The translations under genes and the position numbers were made by a program. From positions 2,976,001 through 3,040,000 of the forward strand of contig NZ_OY829290.1 of assembly GCF_963691685.1 (NCBI RefSeq): a stretch of 64,000 nt of DNA. The letters run 5' to 3'. Positions 34,741 to 42,937 of this stretch are shown piece after piece. Each line of letters starts with the position of its first letter. The stretch's first letter is position 1. Source of the stretch: Thalassovita sp. Lineage in GTDB: Bacteria; Pseudomonadota; Alphaproteobacteria; Rhodobacterales; Rhodobacteraceae. Under the pieces are notes generated by a model, which was not told where the DNA came from, did no database searches, and saw only the letters and a list, made by a program, of their open reading frames with translations.

Positions 34741-37700
34741 TCACCGCCGCTTCAAGATCCGGCGCCACCGGGTTTCCCGTCGTTCCGCGCGTTTAATCCA
34801 CAGCCGCAATCGGGTGTTATCGTCCCAAACCTCCAGCGCTTGGTAAAACAGCGCAAGCGCCTCTTCAAACCGCCCCTGTTGCGCGTAGCAAATGCCCAGT
34901 TCCAGCTCCAACTGCGCTTCGCTACCCCACTTGGCTTGTGCAGCCTCCAGCACCTTTTGAGCGGCGCGCACCTGCCGCAGGTACAGCAGTTTGCGGGCGT
35001 AGTTCACTTCAAGATCGTAGGTCGGTTCACACTCTTTCCGGGCCCGTTTCAAGGCCAGGAAACACCGCACGTGTTGGCCAAGCTTTTCATAGGCATGTGC
35101 GCGTCCGGTATGCCAGCACAGCGGCTCCACCCCTTCAGGTACAGACCGCGGGGCCCGCGCCAGCCAGCGCCGCAACACAGCCCGGCCTTCGTCCCCGCGG
35201 CCCAGATCATCGGCCAGACGATAGGCACAGCCCGCCTGCCAGGGGTGCAAAGGATAGGCCTCCACCAGCGCACGCAACTGGTCAAAGGCAGCATCCGGTT
35301 TGTTATCAGCGATAAGATGGGCGACCTCCCGTCGCGCCCCTGCCCCCGGTTGGGGGTGCAAGACCGCCAGTGCCGGGACGGAGCGTTGCACAGCATCGGC
35401 CAGATCCTTAGCGCCGCCGGTCAACAGATTGGAATGGCGGGCAATCGCGGTGTAGATCGTGACAGTGCCGGACGCGTAATCTTCCCAGCCTTTGGCCAGC
35501 ATCGACATGCCGTAAAGGCCGCCGCTGCTGCGGAAATAGGCAATGTCGCCCTCCACCGGATGAAAGTGATGCGCAATCCTCAGGCAGTTCGCCCGATCTT
35601 GCTGTGAAGCGGTCAGGAAGTCCGGGCGGTCTTGGACCTTCAGCCCCAGACCATGGTCCAGAATGGTCAACTGCGGTCTATGACCAAGGGCCTGCAGGGC
35701 GCGCACGGTTTCCACCGCCACCCCGCCGCCGTGGGAAAATCCACATACATGGATGTCGGTCCCGCCAAACACCTCATCCGCAATCTGCGCATAGTGTTTG
35801 GTGTGATCCGCGAACGCCACCAAGGGACCGATATAGGGGATCGTTTTGCGATGAAACTGATAGACGCTTTGGTCCTGCGGCAGCATCTGCAGCAAAGAGA
35901 CCAAGTTGGGGGAGATCGGCAGCACGCCGGGCACAAAGACCAGCGGTGTTTTTGTAGTTGCGGAGACGTCGCCCTGCCGCGCCACGACCAGGGGGTCGGG
36001 CAAACTCAGGCGTTTTTCTTCCCGCAACAGGTCAGTCAATGCCGCGGGGGTGGGCCGCTCAAAGGCGTGATCCACCGGCAGATGCGCCTTGGTCTGTTCT
36101 CGCAAAGCGGCTAGCAAGCCAATGAACTGCGCAGAGTTGCCACCCAGATCAAAGAAGTCAGCATCGGCCGCAACCGGCGCGGTGCCCAGCGCTGCGGTCC
36201 AGGCCTGTTGGACTTCGGGCGCGATCTCAACCGTTGTGGCGGCCGCATCTGGGGCCGCCTCAGCATTGCGCAGCCCCTCCCGGCACAGGTTCTGCAAAGC
36301 ACGGCGATCCAGTTTACCCGCGCTGTTGACCGGCAGGGCGGCGATTTCAAACAGATGGCTCGGCACCCATGTCGCCGGCAATGCCCGGCGCAGGTGGCGC
36401 AGCAGATCTTCCCTTAGGGATTCGGGCAGGGTTCCAACCGGAGTGTCTGACGCCGGCACAATATGCATGGCCAGCGTCTGGCGCCCCTGCCGTTCAAAGG
36501 CGTAAGCACCCGCAGCCTTCAGCAAACCGGATGCGATGGCTGCTGCCTCCACTTCACCCAACTCGATGCGCTGACCGGAGATTTTGACCTGCGCGTCGAT
36601 GCGTCCGGCATAGCCAAGCGGGCCGTCCGGAAGAACGCGGCCCAAGTCACCGGTCCGATACCAGCGGCCCTTGGGCAATCCGGGCGGATCCTTTGGAAAA
36701 CTGACCGCGCTGCGCACCGGGTCATTGTGGTAGCCCAAGGCAAGTCCTTGACCATGCACCCAAATTTCCCCCATTTGGCCGGGCCAAACGGGCTGCCCCT
36801 CGGGATCGACAACGGCCACCAGATACCCCGGCAGCACATGACCGACTGAGGAGGCCGTGGCGGCATGGGTCGGGTTCAGCTCAGCCGGTTCATCGATCAG
36901 ATCCATTGAGGTTGCCACCGTCGCCTCGGTTGGCCCGTACCCGTTCAGCAGGCGATCGGTGCGTTGCAGCAATTCATTCTGGATCGACGCAGGCAGGGTT
37001 TCACCGCCGGTCAACATCGTCAGCCTGTCATGGCCGCGCAGGCCGGCGTTCAACAGCATTTGCCACAGCGTTGGTGTGGCGGACAGAACATCGAAATGCC
37101 GCTCTTCAGACATTTCGACAATTTTCCACGGATCGCGCCGATAGCGATCTTCCAGCATCACCAGTTCGGAGCCTGCAATGAGCGGCAACAGCCACTCCAG
37201 CAGCACCACATCAAAGGTCACACTGCAGCCCGACAGAAACCGACCCTTGGGCCGCAGTTTGAAAACCTGGCTCTGCACGCACAGCTGGGCAGAAAGCGCA
37301 TCAAAAGACACCGCGACCCCTTTTGGGGTGCCGCTGGAGCCAGATGTGAACATCACATAGGCCAGTGTGTCGGGCGCCAGATCATGCGCGAAGTCTTTTG
37401 CGGCCATGACCGTCTCGGCGGCATCGGGTGCGGCCAGAACCGCCAGTTCCTGCGTATCCCTGCCCGTTGCACTCTGAGCCAGAAGAGCGTTCAGCTCTGC
37501 GCCCATTTCGACCTCTGCGATCAGCACCTTTGGCTGAGCGTGGCGCAGCATCTGCACCAGACGATGGGGCGGATCCTCAGGCGACAGCGGAACAAAGGCG
37601 CAGCCTGCCCGAAAGGTGCCGATCACAGCAGCCAGAAACGCTGGCCCGCGCGGCAGTGCAATCGCCACCAGATCCCCCGGACCCAAGTTGCGTTGCGTGA

Positions 37701-39246
37701 GCGAATGTGCCCAAAGCGCGCTATGTCGATCGAGGTCCGCGTAATCCCATTCCAGATCCCCATGGCGCAGCGCAACAGAGCCTTTGTACACCTCAAAGGC
37801 CCGTTCCAGCTGGGCGCGCACCGGCACAACGCCCTGTCTGCTGGCCCAAAAGCCGCTATCACCATGGAGCAGACGCGCGTCCCGCTCCGCCTCACTCAGG
37901 CGAAGCGGCCAGATTGCGGCCTGTGATTGCGCCAAACCGGCGGTCAGCACCTCACGAAACTCCGCCGCGATCCTGGCGACGGTTTCTTCCTGAAAACAGG
38001 CGCGTTGCCACAACAGCTCAATCGCGTAGCCTGCCCCATCGGGTTCGACGTTGAAGCCCAGCGGAAAGGCGGCGGTCTGTGCCTCCAGCACATATTCCTC
38101 GCAATTGCAGCCCTCCAGCGTCAGCCCCCGGGTTGGATAGCCGCGATAATTGAAGGTCGCCTGAAAACTGTCACGGGACAGATCGCCATCCAGCGTGCCC
38201 TCCTGCCCCAGGAGGTCTGCGGACGCCCCCTGCTCTGCCTGGCACAATTGGCCGAACGTCATGCCTGAGCGCAGCGAAACCTGACAGTTTGCGGTCTGCA
38301 CAAAGCCCCCTAGGAGCGACTGCACCTCTGGTGCGTTGCGGCCAAACAGGACGGTGCCAAGGGCAAACTCCGCCTGTCCCGAAATACGGGCCAGCGTCAG
38401 ACGCCATGCGGCCATCAGCACTGCGGCAGCGCCCACGTGCAAATCGGCGGCCAGGGCTTCGATACCCTGCCGTTCCGCCGCACTGAGGTGCAGCCACAGG
38501 GCCTGTCCCGACAGGTCAGTGCCGCGCCGCTCGTAATCATATGGCAGCTGCAACGGCTCCAGTTCGCCCGGCTGCGGGGCTGCCGCTTCGGATAGATCCG
38601 CCGCAGACAGATCAGACAGATAGCCCCCCCAACCGTAGCTAGGCGGGGTGAGCGCAGCATTGGGGGCGCCGTAGGCCCGGCGCAGATCTTCCAGCAATCG
38701 GGTGACCGACCAGCCGTCCAGCACGGCGTGGTGGTGCACCAACAGCAACACCCAGTCCTGCGCCCCGATCTGATACAGCCGCAACCGCATCAGGCTGGAG
38801 GCCTCAGGTGCAAACGCCAAGCGGCGACACTCAGCGATTTGCGCGTCCAGATCGGCCGGTTTCTGGCGCAGGTCCCGCGTTTCGAAATCGACCAGGGCAC
38901 TGGCAGCGACCTCAACCTGCAGGCACCCATCCGCCAGAACCAAACACGACCGCAGCGCGTCATGTGCCGTGACAAGCTGCTGCGCGGCCTGACGGAGCTG
39001 CGCAACGTTGAGCTGCCCGCTGATGCGCCAGGCCCGCGACACCAGCGCCGCGCCGCTGTCTGGGGCCAGTTCCTGCAACGCCCACATTTGCTGCTGCAGA
39101 GGTTGCGCCGGAACACGCCCGACAAAAGGCGCGTTGTTTGGGCCTGTTACAGGTGTAGTCGATGCCGGCACCGCCGATGTTTGAGCGGCGAGTTGCTGGC
39201 GTAGCCGGGATCGACGAGCTGACGATGGAACCGATGTCTGGGTCAT
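34741..39246 (-). CDS. non-ribosomal peptide synthetase, C-A-T-TE with C-terminal repeat domain
   Basis: 1501 residues, a single-module enzyme. The condensation domain (about 40-450) has the intact HHxxxDG at 172-178. The adenylation domain (470-985) has FTSGSSGTPKGVA (633-645), GYGPTEAT (769-776), YRTGDLGR and the A10 Lys978. The carrier domain (1010-1075) has Ser1038 in DLGGNS. A thioesterase (1100-1290) has the nucleophile Ser1171 in GFSHGGG. The remaining 200 residues look like tetratricopeptide-type helical repeats, an unusual fusion. Lining residues read by eye as D-V-L-S-L-G-G-V-A fit no specificity I can name. It should join an acyl group delivered by the ligase-carrier protein upstream to one amino acid and release the product. 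It is the third gene of a three-gene minus-strand cluster. Confidence 0.88.
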   Translation of the reverse strand: MTQTSVPSSARRSRLRQQLAAQTSAVPASTTPVTGPNNAPFVGRVPAQPLQQQMWALQELAPDSGAALVSRAWRISGQLNVAQLRQAAQQLVTAHDALRSCLVLADGCLQVEVAASALVDFETRDLRQKPADLDAQIAECRRLAFAPEASSLMRLRLYQIGAQDWVLLLVHHHAVLDGWSVTRLLEDLRRAYGAPNAALTPPSYGWGGYLSDLSAADLSEAAAPQPGELEPLQLPYDYERRGTDLSGQALWLHLSAAERQGIEALAADLHVGAAAVLMAAWRLTLARISGQAEFALGTVLFGRNAPEVQSLLGGFVQTANCQVSLRSGMTFGQLCQAEQGASADLLGQEGTLDGDLSRDSFQATFNYRGYPTRGLTLEGCNCEEYVLEAQTAAFPLGFNVEPDGAGYAIELLWQRACFQEETVARIAAEFREVLTAGLAQSQAAIWPLRLSEAERDARLLHGDSGFWASRQGVVPVRAQLERAFEVYKGSVALRHGDLEWDYADLDRHSALWAHSLTQRNLGPGDLVAIALPRGPAFLAAVIGTFRAGCAFVPLSPEDPPHRLVQMLRHAQPKVLIAEVEMGAELNALLAQSATGRDTQELAVLAAPDAAETVMAAKDFAHDLAPDTLAYVMFTSGSSGTPKGVAVSFDALSAQLCVQSQVFKLRPKGRFLSGCSVTFDVVLLEWLLPLIAGSELVMLEDRYRRDPWKIVEMSEERHFDVLSATPTLWQMLLNAGLRGHDRLTMLTGGETLPASIQNELLQRTDRLLNGYGPTEATVATSMDLIDEPAELNPTHAATASSVGHVLPGYLVAVVDPEGQPVWPGQMGEIWVHGQGLALGYHNDPVRSAVSFPKDPPGLPKGRWYRTGDLGRVLPDGPLGYAGRIDAQVKISGQRIELGEVEAAAIASGLLKAAGAYAFERQGRQTLAMHIVPASDTPVGTLPESLREDLLRHLRRALPATWVPSHLFEIAALPVNSAGKLDRRALQNLCREGLRNAEAAPDAAATTVEIAPEVQQAWTAALGTAPVAADADFFDLGGNSAQFIGLLAALREQTKAHLPVDHAFERPTPAALTDLLREEKRLSLPDPLVVARQGDVSATTKTPLVFVPGVLPISPNLVSLLQMLPQDQSVYQFHRKTIPYIGPLVAFADHTKHYAQIADEVFGGTDIHVCGFSHGGGVAVETVRALQALGHRPQLTILDHGLGLKVQDRPDFLTASQQDRANCLRIAHHFHPVEGDIAYFRSSGGLYGMSMLAKGWEDYASGTVTIYTAIARHSNLLTGGAKDLADAVQRSVPALAVLHPQPGAGARREVAHLIADNKPDAAFDQLRALVEAYPLHPWQAGCAYRLADDLGRGDEGRAVLRRWLARAPRSVPEGVEPLCWHTGRAHAYEKLGQHVRCFLALKRARKECEPTYDLEVNYARKLLYLRQVRAAQKVLEAAQAKWGSEAQLELELGICYAQQGRFEEALALFYQALEVWDDNTRLRLWIKRAERRETRWRRILKRR

Positions 39247-39288
39247 AAAAACACGATAGTCTTACAATCTGGTTAAGCGGTTTGGGAT

Positions 39289-40968
39289 TTAGCCCGGTCC
39301 GGATGCGGGCCCTGCCCCATCTGGCGAAAGGGTGACGGAGATAACCTGTGGTCCGGCTTGCGTTTTCTGCGCGCTCACGGCCGTGGCCAAGGCATCATGC
39401 AAGGCGGCTGCACCGGTGATCTGCTGTGCGGGTACGCCCCAGCCGCGCGCGATATCGGCATAGTTCACCGAAGGGCTGTAGCGCAGCGTGTCGTGGCTGT
39501 CTGGGGCCATCCAACGGTCCTGAAACGCCCGGCCGCTGATGGCGCTGTTGTCGGCGATGACCACGATCAAATGGGCCTTGTTGCGCAGGGCGGTTTCCAG
39601 CTCGGCGGCAGCAAAGGCAAAGCCGACGTCACCCACCAAGGCCACCACAGTTTGATCGGGATCGGCCAAGGCCGCGCCCAACCCCTGAGGGATGCCCACG
39701 CCCATGGTGCCGTTCTGGCCCGGGGTCAGCCGGGTGAACGGTTGCTGGGTGGACCAGACCAAATGCCCCCAGGACAGCGCCAGCCCGCCCTCAATCACGC
39801 TAACCACCCCATCGGGGCACAGCGTTTTCAGTGACCTGTCAAGTGCGGCGCTCAGCTCAATGATCTTTGCGGCGTCATTTGGCTGTTTGGCCCGGGTGGC
39901 AATCTGCGCCATGATCTGAGCCTGACGCGGCTGCATCGCCTGCATCCAGGTTTGATGTTGGGCGCGGCGCGGCAGCGCCTGCAGTTGCGCGATCAAACTG
40001 GCGCCCTCAGCGGGGATTTCCACTGGGTCCAGCCGGGCCAAGGCCGCCGGGATCCCTGCAAATCGCCAATCCGCCTGCGCCCCGCAGAGCAGGATCTGAT
40101 CACAGGCGGTCAGCACATCGGGGCCGGCGGCAAAGACGTTTTGCGGATGATCATCTGGCAAGATCCCCCGCGCCATCGGGCTGGCGAGGACGGGCAAGCC
40201 GGTGGCCTCCAAAGCGGCGCGCAAGGGGGCGATATCACCGGCGGTCCAGCGCAGACCCTCCCCCAATAGGATCACGGGCCGGTCCGCGGCGGGAATGTCC
40301 TGCAGCGCGGGCCGCGTGGTCGTGGCGGTGTCCGTGCTGGCCGCAAGCACATCCGAGGCGCGCCCATTGAGAGCTGCCGGCGCCACCTCAAGGCAGACCG
40401 GACCGCAGGGGCCGGTGCCCGCCTGCGCGATGGCAGCGTCCAGATCTGCGCTCAGCTGAGTGCGGTCTTTCACCGCATAAACCGCCTTGGCAAAGGGGGC
40501 CGCCATTCGCGCGGCGTCCGACAGTTGAAAATTCCAGCTGCTTTCCTCGGCGCCGCCCGCGATGAGTACCAGCGGCCATTGGTTGGCATAGGCATCGTTG
40601 AGCCCGGTCAGCGAATTTGTCAGCCCCGGCGCGGGCGAGCAGAGCGCCACAGCCGCCAACCGCCCTGCCCGGTAGTTATGGGCCAGCGCTGCATTCATGG
40701 CACCGTTCTGGGTGCGGCAGCCCACGGTGACCAGCCCAGCGTCGGCAAAGGCGGCAATGGTGGCATAGACCGGGTTGCCGGGTAGCGAATAGACATGGGT
40801 GATGCCGCGTGCCTTCAGCCCCTGCGCCAGCGCCTGATGGCCGCTGATCATCTGCAGATCGCGGGCGGCGGTGGCCTCGTCTGCCTCATCAAGGCGTGGC
40901 TTCAACCGGTCGCGCAGCCCGGCGCGCAATCGGCCACGCGCTTTCTTTGGTGGGCCCAAGTCGGTCAT
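39289..40968 (-). CDS. thiamine-diphosphate-dependent enzyme (acetolactate synthase/oxalyl-CoA decarboxylase fold)
   Basis: 559 residues with the three-domain layout of the ThDP family. The Pyr domain (about 40-200) begins after a basic 40-residue extension. A central domain (220-330) and the PP domain (360-545) with GDVGFAFAAAELETALRNK and the ADNSA end of the diphosphate motif follow. The position of the usual cofactor-activating Glu (R-H-E-Q-G-A in relatives) reads RTQNGA, putting Gln at residue 87. Either the enzyme uses another mechanism, as glyoxylate carboligase does, or it is impaired. Its gene starts on the base after the ligase-carrier stop and ends 42 bp from the synthetase, so it belongs to the biosynthetic cluster. 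Confidence 0.8.
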   Translation of the reverse strand: MTDLGPPKKARGRLRAGLRDRLKPRLDEADEATAARDLQMISGHQALAQGLKARGITHVYSLPGNPVYATIAAFADAGLVTVGCRTQNGAMNAALAHNYRAGRLAAVALCSPAPGLTNSLTGLNDAYANQWPLVLIAGGAEESSWNFQLSDAARMAAPFAKAVYAVKDRTQLSADLDAAIAQAGTGPCGPVCLEVAPAALNGRASDVLAASTDTATTTRPALQDIPAADRPVILLGEGLRWTAGDIAPLRAALEATGLPVLASPMARGILPDDHPQNVFAAGPDVLTACDQILLCGAQADWRFAGIPAALARLDPVEIPAEGASLIAQLQALPRRAQHQTWMQAMQPRQAQIMAQIATRAKQPNDAAKIIELSAALDRSLKTLCPDGVVSVIEGGLALSWGHLVWSTQQPFTRLTPGQNGTMGVGIPQGLGAALADPDQTVVALVGDVGFAFAAAELETALRNKAHLIVVIADNSAISGRAFQDRWMAPDSHDTLRYSPSVNYADIARGWGVPAQQITGAAALHDALATAVSAQKTQAGPQVISVTLSPDGAGPASGPG

Positions 40969-42765
40969 CTAGGCGTCCTCAGCGCTGTCTTGCACTGCGG
41001 CTTCCAGCCGGTCCAGATTATCCTGTGACATTTGCGGGCGCAGATGATCCGCCAAGGCCTCAACCGTGGGGAAGCGGAACAGGGCTGAGGGCACAACGTG
41101 GCAGCCCAAAAGCCCGCCAAGCGTAATCGACAACTGCAACCCGATGATCGAGTTTCCACCGAGATTGAAGAAGTTGTCATCGCGCCCGATCTCTTCAAGG
41201 CCCAGCGCCTCGGCGGTGAACTCACACAGGATAAACTCCAAAGCGTCGCGGGGCGGCTGCGGTGCGACGGCAAAGGCGCCTTTCAGCGCGGACCACATTT
41301 GCAGGCGTTGGCGTTTGCCGGTGGCGCCAACAGGGATGTGATCCACCACCGCGATCTGGCTGGGCACCTTGTAATCGGCCAGCCGTTCAAACAGGCGCAG
41401 GCGAATGTCTTGAGCGGAGAGAGCTTGGCCCGGCTGCAGGATCACAGCGGCCACCAGATCTTCGCCGAGGCTGTCATGCGGCATGGCAAAGGCGACCGCA
41501 TCAGCAATGCCCTCGATGTCCATTAGCGCCTCATCCACCTCTCGGGGGGAGATTTTCTGCCCGCCGCGATTGATCTGTTCCTTGCTGCGCCCGGTCAGCG
41601 TCAGATAGCCCTCAGGATCCAGAAACCCGAGGTCGCCGGTCCAGAAGGAGCCGCCGCGGAACCCTTCGGCATTGGCCTCAGGGTGGTCGATATAACCCGG
41701 CGTCACCCCGGCGCCGCGGATCACAACATGTCCGGTCACACCCGCCGCCAGCGGGGTGCCCGCATCATCAACCACGTCAATTTCTGTGCCGCTGGCCGGG
41801 CCGACCGTGCCCGGTTTGCGCTGTGCAGGTGGCAGCGGGTTCGCGGCGATCTGGTGGCTGGCCTCGGTCATGCCGTAGGCTTCGATCAGCGGCGCGCCGA
41901 AAGCCGTTTCCAAACGCGCAATCACCGAAGGCGGCAATGAGGCCGAGGAAGAACGGATCAGTCGCAGGCTGTGGTCAGGGAACTGGCCGATGCCCTCAAG
42001 ATGGTTGATCAGCGCCAAATGGATTGTGGGCACCGCCGAATACCATGTGGGCTGAAAACGGCTAAGCGCATCGGTGAAACTGACGGGGTTAAACTTGCCG
42101 GTCAGCACCACCGATCCCCTCGCCAAGAGCGGGGCACAGAGGCTGGCCATCAGACCATGGATGTGAAAGAGCGGCATCGCGCAGAGCGATCGATCCGTGG
42201 CGTCCAAAGACAATGAGGCGGCGATATTGGCGCAGGAGGCTGCCAGATTGGCCTGGGTCAGCGCCACCATCTTTGGCCGTGCCGTGGTGCCGGATGTGTG
42301 CAGGATCATCGCAACATCATCTGGCGCGGCGGGCGCATGCTCCGCTGCCAATTCGGCCCCTGCCAGATCCGCAAAGCGCAGGGTGTTCAGCCCCATTTGG
42401 GCCACCGCAGCCTCCGCGGCAGCGCTGGCGCCCTGCCCCAGCAGCACAAGGCTGGGGCGCAGATCCTGCAAGTAGAACAGAAACTCATCAGTGGTGTAAT
42501 CAGGATTCAGCGGTGCGGCTGTGTGGCTGTGCAATGCGGCCAGAAACCCACGCACCGCCTCTTCGGGTTGGGGTGCAATCAGGGCAACACGGCTGCCCTC
42601 TGCCGCCCCTGCGGCGATCATCTGTCGGCTGAGGCGCAGCAACTGGTCTGCAAACTGATCCCCGGACTGTTCTCCTGACTGATCCCCCTGCTCCGTGCAG
42701 ATCAGCGCGGCCTCCGCCCCCTTCTGCCGCAATGCCGCAATCACCTGTTGACCAAAATTCTTCAT
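40969..42765 (-). CDS. AMP-forming acyl ligase fused to an acyl/peptidyl carrier domain
   Basis: 598 residues. The ligase part (1-510) has ILHTSGTTARPKMVALT, the substrate-side MPLFHIHGLMASLCAPLLARG and WYSAVPTIHLALINHL, EAYGMTEASHQIAANPLP and GSFWTGDLGFLDPEGYL. This wording is close to oxalate-CoA ligases (AAE3/Pcs60), with the catalytic Lys in GATGKRQR. A C-terminal carrier domain (about 520-595) has the phosphopantetheine Ser in NLGGNSIIG. It thus likely loads a small (di)carboxylic acid onto its own carrier domain for the ThDP enzyme and synthetase. It is first in the operon. The start is the ATG at 42765 after GGGGGACG; 20 upstream codons in frame are 5' untranslated. Confidence 0.85.
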   Translation of the reverse strand: MKNFGQQVIAALRQKGAEAALICTEQGDQSGEQSGDQFADQLLRLSRQMIAAGAAEGSRVALIAPQPEEAVRGFLAALHSHTAAPLNPDYTTDEFLFYLQDLRPSLVLLGQGASAAAEAAVAQMGLNTLRFADLAGAELAAEHAPAAPDDVAMILHTSGTTARPKMVALTQANLAASCANIAASLSLDATDRSLCAMPLFHIHGLMASLCAPLLARGSVVLTGKFNPVSFTDALSRFQPTWYSAVPTIHLALINHLEGIGQFPDHSLRLIRSSSASLPPSVIARLETAFGAPLIEAYGMTEASHQIAANPLPPAQRKPGTVGPASGTEIDVVDDAGTPLAAGVTGHVVIRGAGVTPGYIDHPEANAEGFRGGSFWTGDLGFLDPEGYLTLTGRSKEQINRGGQKISPREVDEALMDIEGIADAVAFAMPHDSLGEDLVAAVILQPGQALSAQDIRLRLFERLADYKVPSQIAVVDHIPVGATGKRQRLQMWSALKGAFAVAPQPPRDALEFILCEFTAEALGLEEIGRDDNFFNLGGNSIIGLQLSITLGGLLGCHVVPSALFRFPTVEALADHLRPQMSQDNLDRLEAAVQDSAEDA

Positions 42766-42790
42766 GAGCGTCCCCCGAAACTCAAATAAC

Positions 42791-42809
42791 AACCGGCAAC
42801 CTACCGGTT
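42791..42809. promoter_or_regulatory. dyad in the leader of the biosynthetic cluster
   Basis: AACCGG (42791-42796) and CCGGTT (42804-42809) form a 19-bp dyad just downstream of the proposed -10 element. A repressor bound here would block transcription start. The regulator is not in the window. Confidence 0.4.
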
Positions 42810-42815
42810 GACCCA

Positions 42816-42845
42816 GTAATATCAAGGATTTCTCAATTTACCCAA
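42816..42845 (-). promoter_or_regulatory. candidate promoter of the biosynthetic cluster
   Basis: On the minus strand TTGGGT (42845-42840) and TATTAC (42821-42816) are separated by 18 bases, in an AT-rich patch that stands out from the GC-rich surroundings. The start of transcription would fall within the dyad at 42791-42809. Confidence 0.4.
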
Positions 42846-42864
42846 TAAGATGTTCCACAAAACA

Positions 42865-42893
42865 AAAGCCCCCACCAAAACGGCAGGGGCTTT
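42865..42893 (-). terminator. rho-independent terminator of the binding-protein gene
   Basis: Read on the minus strand, AAAGCCCC (42893-42886) pairs with GGGGCTTT (42872-42865) across an inner CC/GG mismatch region. TTGTTTTG follows. It lies 45 bp behind the stop codon of the gene at 42938-44500. Confidence 0.7.
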
Positions 42894-42937
42894 CAGGGGT
42901 CAGGCAGTCAACCCAACGAAACTTGGTTCGTGGACCC

